A stretch of DNA of 45,308 nucleotides from contig JAISBL010000069.1 in the NCBI GenBank assembly GCA_031266215.1, forward strand, positions 1 through 45,308, given 5' to 3'. The notes below the pieces were generated by a model, which was not told the origin of the DNA, ran no database searches, and saw only the letters and a list, made by a program, of their open reading frames with translations. Both the position numbers and the translations under genes were made by a program. Below, piece by piece: positions 37,234 through 45,308 of this stretch. The DNA comes from Tannerellaceae bacterium (GTDB lineage: Bacteria; Bacteroidota; Bacteroidia; Bacteroidales; Tannerellaceae). Numbering within the stretch: position 1 is the first letter of the stretch; every line of letters begins with the position of its first letter.

Positions 37234-38037
37234 ATGGAAACCTCAAATATATTGACAGCCTTCATGCTGACGCTGGCGGCCGGGCTTTCTACCGGTATCG
37301 GCAGCCTGATTGCACTGGTGGCTAACCGGACTAACAGGAAGTTCCTCTGTTTCTCCCTTGGTTTATCGGCGGGTGTGATGATATATGTCTCCTTTATGGA
37401 GATGCTTCCTCAGAGCAAGGATGAACTCGCAATGGCCTTTGGCGGAGACCGTATGGGGACGCTGTATATGCTGCTGGCTTTCCTTGGTGGAATGGGATTG
37501 ATTACGCTTATAGACTTCCTCGTTCCCGAATCGGGAAACCCTCATGAGATACACGGTGTGGAAGATATGAAAGTAAAGGACCCACTGCATCGCGCTGGCT
37601 TCCTGGTTGCTGTTTCGATAACGATACATAATTTTCCAGAAGGCATTGCAACCTTCACCTCCGCCCTTAGCGGCGGCACGGACATAGCCATTCCCATCAC
37701 CCTTGCCATAGCAATACATAACATACCTGAGGGCATTGCCGTATCAGTACCTATATATCATGCCACGGGCAGCCGAAAGAAAGCTTTCGGCTACTCTTTC
37801 CTCTCAGGTCTGGCCGAGCCGATGGGCGCTCTGATCGCCTTCCTGTTCCTGATGCCTTTCTGGACGCCGGCCGTTAACGGGCTTGTCTTATCGGCCGTCT
37901 CAGGAATAATGGTCTTTATATCGCTGGACGAATTGTTGCCTTCGGCCGAAAAGTATGGTGAGCATCATATTTCTATAGCCGGACTTGTGACTGGTATGGC
38001 GATTATGGGATTCAGCCTTTTTCTTTTTGCGGATTAG
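37234..38037 (+). CDS. zupT: ZIP-family zinc transporter (ZupT type)
   Basis: Inner-membrane importer of zinc and possibly other divalent metals. The 267-residue protein has about eight transmembrane helices. The metal-site motifs are HNFPEGIATF in helix 4 and HNIPEGIAVS in helix 5, plus EMLPQSKDEL near the end of helix 2, all as in ZupT. It is a single plus-strand gene with its own -7 element, divergent from fecR. Confidence 0.93.
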   Translation: METSNILTAFMLTLAAGLSTGIGSLIALVANRTNRKFLCFSLGLSAGVMIYVSFMEMLPQSKDELAMAFGGDRMGTLYMLLAFLGGMGLITLIDFLVPESGNPHEIHGVEDMKVKDPLHRAGFLVAVSITIHNFPEGIATFTSALSGGTDIAIPITLAIAIHNIPEGIAVSVPIYHATGSRKKAFGYSFLSGLAEPMGALIAFLFLMPFWTPAVNGLVLSAVSGIMVFISLDELLPSAEKYGEHHISIAGLVTGMAIMGFSLFLFAD

Positions 38038-38238
38038 TATATATCACACGTGCACTTTAAACGCCAATATTTCAATACAGGCATAAGCGCGGGAATAACA
38101 GGAGGTTCAGACAATGAGCGGTGCGCAGGAGCCGCCACTATAACGGTCCGCATAGTAAATCCCCTGTCATATACATCCGTGTCGAATTGCCGGCCCTTAA
38201 GGAGGTCGAGCACCGCGAAACAACAAAAAAACAGGTAC

Positions 38239-38270
38239 ATAAATGAAAAGTATATTTAGATGCGTCAGCC
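38239..38270 (-). repeat. 32-bp dispersed repeat, left copy
   Basis: On the minus strand it reads GGCTGACGCATCTAAATATA and continues CTTTTCATTTAT. It matches 41177-41208 on the plus strand at 31 of 32 positions, so the two copies form an inverted pair around waaA-gltX. The remaining bases of the 38038-38327 gap contain nothing I recognise. Confidence 0.8.
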
Positions 38271-38327
38271 ATGCAGCAAATTTCAGAGTAAACAATTCTA
38301 TGCATGTGTGAAAAATATTTATGCATT

Positions 38328-39578
38328 CTACAGGGAGGTGAGCTTCAGCCGGGAGAGTATCCTGTCTGTTGCGCCGGCATTGGTTAAGACAAAACTGCCG
38401 GCTGCTTTACCGGCTGAGCGTAGGAGGTCATGGTCGGCGAGCAGATCGTCCATCATGGAATCGAAGCCTCCACGGCCGGTGACGGTGAAGGCGGCCCCGG
38501 CGGCAATCATGTTGCGAGCTTCGCGGGCTTTGTGATGCGCCGGGCCGAAGACAACGGGCACGGCGTATACGGCCGCTTCCAGTATGTTGTGTATCCCTTT
38601 GCCGAAACCACCACCGACGTATGCCACATCGGCGTACCGGTAGATGGATGATAGCAGTCCGAAGTTGTCGACCACGAGGCAGTCCGCTTCGTTTGCATCG
38701 CTATCCGTGACGTCACTAAGGCAGACGGATTGCCGGCAGAGGCGCGAGCGTATCTGCCCGACGCGCCGGCTGCTTATCTCGTGCGGGGCGATGATAAGAC
38801 GTAACCCCGGATGTCGGTTGAAGTACCTGATCAGGATATCTTCGTCCGGGCCCCAGGTACTGCCGGCTACTATCGTCGGCCTTGCGGGGCCGCCAGCTCC
38901 ACGGCGGACAAATGTCTCCACCTGCGGGATCGTGAAGGCTTTCTTTTTTTCGTCGACCACGCGGTCAAAACGTGTGTCGCCGGATACTGTTACCCGCCGG
39001 ATGTTGCGCGCGGCAAGCAGTTGCTCCGAGGCAGCGTCCTGAACAAATAGGCGGTCGAAGCCCCGGAGAGCTTCGAGGTATGGACGTCCGTACCACCTGA
39101 AAAATAACTGTCCGGGGCGAAAGATGGAGGAAACGCTGTAGGCAGGTATGCCGCGCCTCTTTAGCTCAAGCAGATAGTTTGCCCAGAACTCGTACTTGAT
39201 GAAGAAGGCCATCGAAGGGTTGGCCAATCGAATGAACCTGCCGACGTTGCGTGGCGTGTCAAAAGGGAGGTAGCAGACGACATCTGCTACCTGGTAGTCT
39301 TTCCTGACTTCGTAGCCCGAAGGCGAGAAGAAGGTCAGCAATATGCCACAGTCCGGATTCCGCACCTTCATGGCTTCTATCAGCGGGCGCCCCTGCTCGA
39401 ACTCGCCGAGCGAGGCGGCGTGAAACCATACGTATCGCCTGCTCCTGTCTATTTTCTCCAGTAACATGCCCAGGGTTTTTCGCTGACCCCGGCGCATCAT
39501 CCGGGCTTTCCGGTGGAAGGGCGAGACAATCCCGACAGCAAAAGCGTATAAATGAATAATCAGTGTGTAAAGCGTCAT
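38328..39578 (-). CDS. waaA: 3-deoxy-D-manno-octulosonic acid (Kdo) transferase
   Basis: Transfers Kdo from CMP-Kdo to lipid A precursor at the inner membrane, an essential step in lipopolysaccharide assembly. The 416-residue protein begins with a membrane anchor (about 1-20) and shows the WaaA segments [37 protein letters not shown] and the GT-B donor-site region [20 protein letters not shown]. Its ATG overlaps the gltX stop in the sequence ATGA, so the two are translationally coupled. Confidence 0.95.
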   Translation of the reverse strand: MTLYTLIIHLYAFAVGIVSPFHRKARMMRRGQRKTLGMLLEKIDRSRRYVWFHAASLGEFEQGRPLIEAMKVRNPDCGILLTFFSPSGYEVRKDYQVADVVCYLPFDTPRNVGRFIRLANPSMAFFIKYEFWANYLLELKRRGIPAYSVSSIFRPGQLFFRWYGRPYLEALRGFDRLFVQDAASEQLLAARNIRRVTVSGDTRFDRVVDEKKKAFTIPQVETFVRRGAGGPARPTIVAGSTWGPDEDILIRYFNRHPGLRLIIAPHEISSRRVGQIRSRLCRQSVCLSDVTDSDANEADCLVVDNFGLLSSIYRYADVAYVGGGFGKGIHNILEAAVYAVPVVFGPAHHKAREARNMIAAGAAFTVTGRGGFDSMMDDLLADHDLLRSAGKAAGSFVLTNAGATDRILSRLKLTSL

Positions 39579-41101
39579 TTGAGTTGGTCGATTGCGCGGC
39601 GGATGCGGCGGAGGGTTTCCTCTTTGCCCAGCGTTTCGGTTATATCAAATATGTGAGGTCCTTTGCTGTCGCCCACAAGTGCCAGGCGCAGAGCGTTCAT
39701 CAGGTTTCCCATGTGGTAACCCCTGGCTTCTATCCAACGCATCACGGCTTCTTCCGTTTCTTTGGCGTCAAAGGCGTCAGGCAGGGTTGAAAGAGTTTCT
39801 TCAGCCAGGTCGGACAGAGTGGCGGCGGAGTCTTCTTTCCAGCGTTTCCTTACGGCTTTTTCTTCGTAGACCTGTGGGGGGCGGAAGAAGAAGTCGGCCT
39901 GGTCCCAAAATTCGTTCACAAGGCTGAGGCGTTCTTTCACCAGTCCGGCAACTTTCTCCACGTACCCCGCCTCCGCCTCTATGCCACGGGCGCTGAGCAT
40001 GGGCAGGAAAATTCCGGCGAGGTCTTTGTCTGACTTCCGGCTGATGTATTGGTGGTTGAACCATTTCCCCTTCTCGTAGTCGAACCTGGCTCCACTCTTG
40101 CTGCAATGCGAGAGGTCGAAGCGTTCGGCCATATCGTCTGCGGATAGTATTTCACCCCCGTCGCCGGGATTCCATCCCAGAAGGGCGAGGAAGTTGACTA
40201 CGGCCTCCGGCAGGTATCCGCTCTCGCGGTATCCGACAGAAAGTTCACCCGTCGCCGGGTCTTTCCATTCCAGGGGAAATACGGGGAAGCCAAGCCTGTC
40301 GGCGTCGCGCTTGCTCAGTTTGCCGGAGCCTTCGGGCTTGAGCAGCAGGGGGAGGTGTGCGAAGCGCGGCATGTCTCCGGCCCAGCCCAGAGACTGGTAG
40401 AGCAATACGTGCAGCGGTGCGCTCGGCAGCCATTCTTCGCCGCGTATGACGTGTGTGATATTCATCAGGTGGTCGTCTACGACGTTGGCAAGGTGGTAGG
40501 TTGGCAGTTGGTCGGCCGACTTAAACAGCGCCTTGTCGTCAAGCGTCGATGAGTTGAAAGTAACCTCACCGCGTATCAGGTCGTTCACCACGACATCACT
40601 CCCCGGCTCTACCAGCAGGCGCACAACGTAGCTGGCCCCCTCTTCATCTGTCAGCCTCCGGGTTTCATCTGCGGGCAGCGTCAGGCTGTTACGCATCTGT
40701 CCGCGCGTAGAAGCGTCGTACTGGAAGTTGGGCGTCTCCTTACGCATGGCTTCCAACTCTCCGGGCGTGTCAAAAGCATAGTAGGCGAGCCCTGCGTCCA
40801 GGAGTTGTTTCACATACATTATATATATGTCCTTCCGCTCGCTTTGCCGGTAGGGTGCGTGACTTCCGCCAATTCCTACCCCTTCGTTAAAGCGGATGCC
40901 GAGCCAGCGGAAGGCTTCCAGAATATAGTCCTCCGCCCCCGGTACAAAGCGTTTCGTGTCTGTGTCTTCAATGCGGAGGATCAGGTCTCCGCCCTGTTGT
41001 TTGGCAAACAGGTAATTATATAATGCCGTGCGCACTCCTCCGATATGCAGGGGGCCTGTGGGACTTGGCGCAAACCTGACTCGCACTCTTCTATTGCTCA
41101 T
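39575..41101 (-). CDS. gltX: Glutamate--tRNA ligase
   Basis: Class I aminoacyl-tRNA synthetase, 508 residues. The HIGH motif appears as HIGG at 19-22 in [20 protein letters not shown], and the KMSKS motif as KLSKRD. The C-terminal anticodon-binding domain is complete. It is the first gene of the gltX-waaA pair, with a -7 element 32 bp upstream. Confidence 0.97.
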   Translation of the reverse strand: MSNRRVRVRFAPSPTGPLHIGGVRTALYNYLFAKQQGGDLILRIEDTDTKRFVPGAEDYILEAFRWLGIRFNEGVGIGGSHAPYRQSERKDIYIMYVKQLLDAGLAYYAFDTPGELEAMRKETPNFQYDASTRGQMRNSLTLPADETRRLTDEEGASYVVRLLVEPGSDVVVNDLIRGEVTFNSSTLDDKALFKSADQLPTYHLANVVDDHLMNITHVIRGEEWLPSAPLHVLLYQSLGWAGDMPRFAHLPLLLKPEGSGKLSKRDADRLGFPVFPLEWKDPATGELSVGYRESGYLPEAVVNFLALLGWNPGDGGEILSADDMAERFDLSHCSKSGARFDYEKGKWFNHQYISRKSDKDLAGIFLPMLSARGIEAEAGYVEKVAGLVKERLSLVNEFWDQADFFFRPPQVYEEKAVRKRWKEDSAATLSDLAEETLSTLPDAFDAKETEEAVMRWIEARGYHMGNLMNALRLALVGDSKGPHIFDITETLGKEETLRRIRRAIDQLK

Positions 41102-41132
41102 AATGTCTGTATTATGTTTTTAAATAAGATGA

Positions 41133-41140
41133 CAAAAGTA
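41133..41140 (-). promoter_or_regulatory. -7 promoter element for gltX-waaA
   Basis: TACTTTTG on the minus strand fits TAnnTTTG and lies 31 bp before the gltX ATG. Confidence 0.6.
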
Positions 41141-41176
41141 TGTTTTTTTCTCTTACCACTCCCATAATACGTTCCG

Positions 41177-41208
41177 GGCTGACGCATCTAAATATATTTT
41201 TCATTTAT
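41177..41208 (+). repeat. 32-bp dispersed repeat, right copy
   Basis: Inverted partner of 38239-38270 with a single mismatch (T for C). The first 15 bases are also found at 26747-26761. Confidence 0.8.
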
Positions 41209-41223
41209 TAAGTAAAAAGCTTA

Positions 41224-41337
41224 GAGCCTGTTTAAATTTTATTGAAACAAAAGGCTAAAGGGTTTCCGTATTAGCCGGATAGGTATTTTCTGTGAAGAGA
41301 CCAACCTAAAAAGAAATTGTATCAGAAAAATACCCTG
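41224..41337 (+). mobile_element. Left-end remnant of the same IS5-like element as at 26808
   Basis: Begins GAGCCTGTTTAAATTT and aligns with 26808-26920 over about 110 bp at roughly 75% identity (shared blocks include TTTCCGTATT, AGGTATTTTCT and CTAAAAAGAAA). The transposase region proper is gone. The following ~200 bp to 41544 hold nothing I recognise. Confidence 0.65.
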
Positions 41338-41544
41338 GTCTTGCCAAAATTTGGCAGGAGTATCTGTAAAACATCGGATGCCTATACTACCACCATACCT
41401 GCCTACCGTTTTCGTACGTGAAGATACGTTCTTCTTTTCCTCTTGTTATGATTGATTGGGGTTTCTTTGGGTTGTGCATGAGAAGACTTATTTTTACTTA
41501 TTCCAAGCCATTAATCAAACTCGCTATGCATAGACATAACACAT

Positions 41545-42537
41545 TCAATCTAGGTTGAAAAGGTATACTGGATAGTCACTATTTGAACTTATACCTATAA
41601 GTAAATTGTTTTTTTCATCTACGGTAAAGCCGTTAATAGATACATCAAGATGGTATATTTTTGTCTTTACTCCGTTTTGATCAAAAACATGGATATGATC
41701 TCCTCCGCCTGGCGGTCTCTGATTGTTGGCTAATTGCCGGTTTACTTCGATTTCCGACATTCCGGAATATAATACATAGATATTGTTTTTACGCCATTTT
41801 ATATCAAAATACCCCGCCAATTGATTGGTTGCAGACCGTGGGACACCTCCTTTTCCTATTGTCCTCCTGACCGAATAATCGTTTAGGTCTACGATCTCCA
41901 ATACTTCACCAAACTGTGTGGCCAGTACGACTTTATTCAATTCGTAATTCATATCCATGTAACTTCTCCAGACATAACCCTGATTCACTCTATCTTCTTT
42001 AACTTGTTCGCAAGGAAGTTCCAGGATGCCCGTTATACTTTGGGGCATTGCATGCAGAAGCCGGTTATTACCACTCAGATCGCCCAAGATTAGGGTGGTG
42101 TCGTCTATGCAGACAAAATCCACACAGGTATTTAAGTCAAAATGAGTATGAACTTTGAGGTCGATATTACGTTTCCCTGCAAGGTCTACGTCGAACAGGT
42201 GTCCTCTGTTTCCGTCAAGCAGGAAGAGATGCCCCATGCGTAATTGGAACGGGGTTGCCAGAATTATTTCGCCCGGCCCATTACCTCTTCTTCCCAAGGA
42301 ATAGAGATATTGAAAATCCGGGTAAGAAATCACATGATAGAAACAACTGTCTGTGGCCAGATCAAGTATTACTACAATAGAATCATCCAATCCTATACGA
42401 AACGGAAACTTCATGAAAGGTATATCCCCTACTTCAGGATTTATACCCTTCAAATATACTATATTCACCTCGTCTTCCGTCGAACAGGCAAACAGAACAA
42501 GAAAAGCGATTACAAAGAAACGAGGTATTTGTTTCAT
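41545..42537 (-). CDS. 6-bladed beta-propeller lipoprotein
   Basis: Exported lipoprotein, 330 residues, with signal peptide and lipobox LVLFAC giving Cys18. Blade-like motifs and the segment YSLGRRGNGPGEI link it to the lipoprotein at 6131-7276; the family is widespread in Bacteroidales but I know no proven function. It starts 11 bp after the stop of the outer-membrane receptor gene, so the two form an operon and may act as an outer-membrane pair. A lost IS5-like element lies just beyond its 3' end. Confidence 0.75.
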   Translation of the reverse strand: MKQIPRFFVIAFLVLFACSTEDEVNIVYLKGINPEVGDIPFMKFPFRIGLDDSIVVILDLATDSCFYHVISYPDFQYLYSLGRRGNGPGEIILATPFQLRMGHLFLLDGNRGHLFDVDLAGKRNIDLKVHTHFDLNTCVDFVCIDDTTLILGDLSGNNRLLHAMPQSITGILELPCEQVKEDRVNQGYVWRSYMDMNYELNKVVLATQFGEVLEIVDLNDYSVRRTIGKGGVPRSATNQLAGYFDIKWRKNNIYVLYSGMSEIEVNRQLANNQRPPGGGDHIHVFDQNGVKTKIYHLDVSINGFTVDEKNNLLIGISSNSDYPVYLFNLD

Positions 42538-42548
42538 GCTGTGTATTA

Positions 42549-44966
42549 TTAATAGTTCTTTCCCTCAAACAGGTCGCGGTTGTCTCTCGATTGCTGCGAA
42601 CTTCTTTTGTAGTTATTAAAGGTATAGCTAAGGGATAGCATGATGACGGGATAGCTGGGCCGGATGTTGGTGACGGAGACCAGGTCTGCCGTAGTGATAT
42701 TGCTCCGGTAACGGGCCGAGTTGAATACGTCGCGGAATGAGAGCGTGGATTGCAGGTCAGGAGTGAAGAGTTGCTGCCTGATCGCAAGGTTTATGAACCA
42801 GAACGATTCGCTTCTCCCCTGCGTCGTGACGGATGGGCCGACGAAGTTGCCGTCAAGCTGTATGCGAGTGTTCCTGTGCAGGCGGAAGAGGTTATTGATA
42901 GTGAAGTCATAGTTTGTGCTGGTCTCCCTTTTCCCTCCGGAGAAGATATGATTTATCACCTTATAGTAGTAAATATTGCCATTCACATTCAAATCCCACC
43001 ATTTACCCAGGCTCATCTGCAGGCCAAACTCCATACCTGCCGAATGATCATCGCCCACGTTAGCCATAGAGTCGAGCGTAACACCGGCCTCGTACGGTAC
43101 GCGGAGGCGTTCTACCTTGTCTGTGCGCGAACGGTAGAAGAGGCTCGCCTGTATGGGATTCTTTTTATAACTGAGTTCGTAGGAGTGGACATACTCAGGC
43201 TTTATATCAGGGTTGCCCGTCTCGGCGGTATAATAGTCGCGATACGTAATGTACGGCTCCATATAAAAAAGTTGCGGACGGTTGGTACGGTAAGAATAAG
43301 CCAGTGTGATCTTCTGTTCATCAGGCAGGCTGAAGCCAAGATGTAACGACGGGAATATCTCAAAGCGGTTCACCGTACGGTCTGCTCCCCTGATGGAACT
43401 GCGCAACACCTGATGCGTATGCTCTCCCCTGAGCCCTATCTGAGCTTCCAGAGCTTTGTAGCTATCCGCTTCTACGAGGTAAACAGAGTGGATGCCCCGC
43501 TGGAAGTAAAACGTGTTGTAGATATCATCACGCCAGTAAAACTCCTGCTTTGCAGGATTCCAGAACTGCATGCTGTAGTCGCCGTCTTCCAGGTAAGAAT
43601 GGTATTGATAGCCACCCTCAAAGCGGCCGGTCGTACTGTAAGGCAGGACGTAGTCGAGGTTTGTGCGCACAGTCCAGCGAATCTCGTCTTCCCAGGCGCG
43701 GTGTCCCTGTTCGCGACGGCCATCCCGGCTGAACAGGTCACTCTGGAAGTACTCAAGAGCGCCGCCTTCGTACACCGCCATGACGCTGGCGGTAAGCTGA
43801 TGGCCCCTGTCGTTGAACTTATGCGAGAATCCGGCCTTACCGGTTCCCACGGTCGCATGCAGGTCGTAATTGTCGATGCTATTGTAGTTGTTGGCGGTGG
43901 CCGGCAGCGTTTCGCCCGGGCCTGAAATGGTCTCGGTATAGTTCAGGTCCCCGGTGCGCGTAGACTTGTCGTACGCAATCTGCGCCTCCACGCCCGCCGT
44001 TGTCATTGGGGTGAATGAATAATCAACGCCGCCGGTCAGTCCGTAATTATGGTTTTTGCTCCTCCGGAGGCCGTCTGAGGCTGATGTTGTAAGCAGTCCG
44101 TTCACCCTGGTTTCTTTTTGCTGCGTGAAATCACTTTCCCTTACAGGCTGGTTCCATCTGCCCGCCAGATGCCACTGCCACCTGTCGCGCTGTTGCAACA
44201 TCTGGAAATCAGCCCCGCCGGCCAGCGCGGTGCTCCCGTATAAATTGACTATACCGTCTATGCCCTGCCCGGCCGCTCTCTTTTTTGTGATGATATTGAT
44301 CATACCCACCTCCCCGTCAGTATCGTGCCGGGCCGAGGGGATGGTTATTATCTCTATATTCTCGATCTGCCCGGCGGGTATCTGTTGCAGGGCCTGGGTG
44401 CCGGAATAGAAACTGGGTTTCCCGTCTATATACACCTTAAAGCCACCGCTACCCCGGAACGTAACGTCACCGTCTGCCCCGACGCGCACAGAGGGCGTGT
44501 TTTCAAGAATATCCACAGCCGTACCCCCGCTCCCCATCAGGTTGTTTGATGCATCTATTATCCTTTTATCCAGTTTATAAATGATCTGCCTTCTGCTTCC
44601 TTCAACAGATACCTCAGATAGTTCTATTCCCAGAGGTTTAAGTCTGATTACCCCAACGTCGGCTACGGCGGACGGGGAATTGACGGTTACTGCGTTGAGG
44701 CTGACGTTCTCATACCCGATCAGCCTGACCGTAAGCGAGTATTCTCCGCTTTTTACGCCTGAGAGCCGAAAGTAGCCGGCGGAGTCTGAATAGGTATGCG
44801 CCATAACTGCCACAGAGTCCTTATCCATCAGGATAATGTCTGCAAAATCTACCGGGTTTCCTGTATTCTCTTCCTGTACCTGGCCTCTGATCTGTGCCGT
44901 TACGGTAATAAGGGGATTAATCACACAAATGGTCAAAAGAATAAGGCGAAATAGTGTACGTTTCAT
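42549..44966 (-). CDS. TonB-dependent-receptor-like outer-membrane beta-barrel protein
   Basis: Outer-membrane protein of the Bacteroidota beta-barrel family (Pfam OMP_b-brl_3 type), 805 residues from MKRTLFRLILL. A signal peptide (about 1-24) is followed by a carboxypeptidase-regulatory-like domain (about 26-110, IRGQVQEENTGNPVDFADII), a plug (VDILENTPSVRVGADGDVTF, FKVYIDGKP) and a barrel ending in the aromatic-rich C-terminus. It lacks an STN domain and a SusD partner, so it is not a classical SusC. An ATG three codons earlier (44975) is possible; I prefer 44966 because the basic signal-peptide start fits. Ligand unknown. Confidence 0.82.
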   Translation of the reverse strand: MKRTLFRLILLTICVINPLITVTAQIRGQVQEENTGNPVDFADIILMDKDSVAVMAHTYSDSAGYFRLSGVKSGEYSLTVRLIGYENVSLNAVTVNSPSAVADVGVIRLKPLGIELSEVSVEGSRRQIIYKLDKRIIDASNNLMGSGGTAVDILENTPSVRVGADGDVTFRGSGGFKVYIDGKPSFYSGTQALQQIPAGQIENIEIITIPSARHDTDGEVGMINIITKKRAAGQGIDGIVNLYGSTALAGGADFQMLQQRDRWQWHLAGRWNQPVRESDFTQQKETRVNGLLTTSASDGLRRSKNHNYGLTGGVDYSFTPMTTAGVEAQIAYDKSTRTGDLNYTETISGPGETLPATANNYNSIDNYDLHATVGTGKAGFSHKFNDRGHQLTASVMAVYEGGALEYFQSDLFSRDGRREQGHRAWEDEIRWTVRTNLDYVLPYSTTGRFEGGYQYHSYLEDGDYSMQFWNPAKQEFYWRDDIYNTFYFQRGIHSVYLVEADSYKALEAQIGLRGEHTHQVLRSSIRGADRTVNRFEIFPSLHLGFSLPDEQKITLAYSYRTNRPQLFYMEPYITYRDYYTAETGNPDIKPEYVHSYELSYKKNPIQASLFYRSRTDKVERLRVPYEAGVTLDSMANVGDDHSAGMEFGLQMSLGKWWDLNVNGNIYYYKVINHIFSGGKRETSTNYDFTINNLFRLHRNTRIQLDGNFVGPSVTTQGRSESFWFINLAIRQQLFTPDLQSTLSFRDVFNSARYRSNITTADLVSVTNIRPSYPVIMLSLSYTFNNYKRSSQQSRDNRDLFEGKNY

Positions 44967-45009
44967 GTCAGTCAAATAATATTTACACAGTGGATATTAA
45001 TACGGAGGC

Positions 45010-45017
45010 CAAAAGTA
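45010..45017 (-). promoter_or_regulatory. -7 promoter element for the receptor-lipoprotein operon
   Basis: TACTTTTG on the minus strand, about 43 bp before the ATG at 44966. A weak TTTA lies near the -33 position. Confidence 0.55.
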
Positions 45018-45192
45018 TACAAATTAGTCGGTAAACCGATAAGCGGCCCGATAGCCATCATTCGGTCTTTTCCATTATCCTCAGTGTAATTATCGATTCC
45101 CTTCCGGGAATTTACTGTTCATATAAGACCCCTGTCAGTCAGACTCAGGATACTAAATAGAATATCAGGTTTTAAGCCCGTTCCGGGGAAAA

Positions 45193-45308
45193 CTACTTTT
45201 TACAGCCAGGCTCAGCCTTAAGGCGGTCTACCTCGCTGCGCAGGCGTTCTATTTCCTGTATGTATGAGTCAATCTCTTCCTGCCGGTGGTTTCCGACCAT
45301 TATACCTG
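45193..45308 (-). CDS. Partial coiled-coil protein, C-terminal end
   Basis: The frame enters from the window edge and ends at TAG (45195-45193). It reads GIMVGNHRQEEIDSYIQEIE and then RLRSEVDRLKAEPGCKK. Leucine/isoleucine heptad spacing (IDSYIQEIERLRSEVDRL) indicates a coiled coil. Either the end of a longer protein or, from the ATG at 45300, a very small protein. The 200 bp between its stop and the receptor promoter hold only a weak hairpin (TTCCC/GGGAA). Confidence 0.4.
   Translation of the reverse strand, partial: GIMVGNHRQEEIDSYIQEIERLRSEVDRLKAEPGCKK

Noticed and set aside
38239-41208. Composite transposon carrying waaA and gltX
   Set aside because: Both genes are essential core genes, no transposase lies between the repeats, and the repeats are only 32 bp. 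The inverted pair itself is kept as a finding.

Overview
The window is chromosomal DNA from a member of the order Bacteroidales (Bacteroidota). Four things point there. Promoters repeatedly show the Bacteroidota -7 motif TAnnTTTG. A SusC/SusD pair sits beside a FecR regulator. The gene order rpsU-xerC-hpf-(four tRNAs)-tuf-tRNA-Trp-secE-nusG-rplKAJL-rpoBC is typical of the group. Lipoproteins and outer-membrane beta-barrel receptors are of Bacteroidales type. I cannot fix the genus from sequence alone.

Layout, left to right. 1-600 holds scraps of two transposase genes. 639-11449 is ordinary metabolism and envelope: a secreted GH2 beta-mannosidase, class II fructose-bisphosphate aldolase, a SulP anion transporter, a beta-propeller lipoprotein, a PBP4-type DD-peptidase (dacB) and an AI-2E family membrane protein. 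Within it, 7417-8730 is a gene-free stretch with an IS982 transposase remnant and a striking array of 28 in-phase 23-bp repeats. 11569-11641 is tRNA-Lys followed by a decayed integrase fragment. 12118-26640 (minus strand) is the core transcription/translation cluster. 26746-27597 is another graveyard of IS fragments. 27878-37120 (minus strand) is a small polysaccharide-utilisation locus: fecR, susC, susD and a GH9 glycosidase. 37234-41101 carries a ZIP metal transporter on the plus strand, then gltX and waaA in an overlapping pair on the minus strand. 41545-44966 is a two-gene minus-strand operon of an outer-membrane beta-barrel receptor and a second beta-propeller lipoprotein. The right edge cuts a coiled-coil protein.

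How the genes work together. The polysaccharide locus is a minimal system: FecR would sense across the inner membrane, the STN domain of SusC fits that signalling route, SusCD would capture and import oligosaccharides, and GH9 would cleave a beta-glucan-type chain. The ECF sigma factor expected next to FecR is not in the window. The distant beta-mannosidase could release mannose from mannans or glucomannans. Intergenic spaces are unusually rich in transposon debris, while the core operons are intact.

The most unusual object is the 23-bp repeat array at 8064-8707. It has no insertions or deletions across 28 units, is open in all three forward frames because 23 is not a multiple of 3, and has a dyad in many units whose two arms change together. 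I found no gene that explains it. A second point of note is asparagine in RpoB at the position of E. coli His526, a known rifampicin-resistance site.
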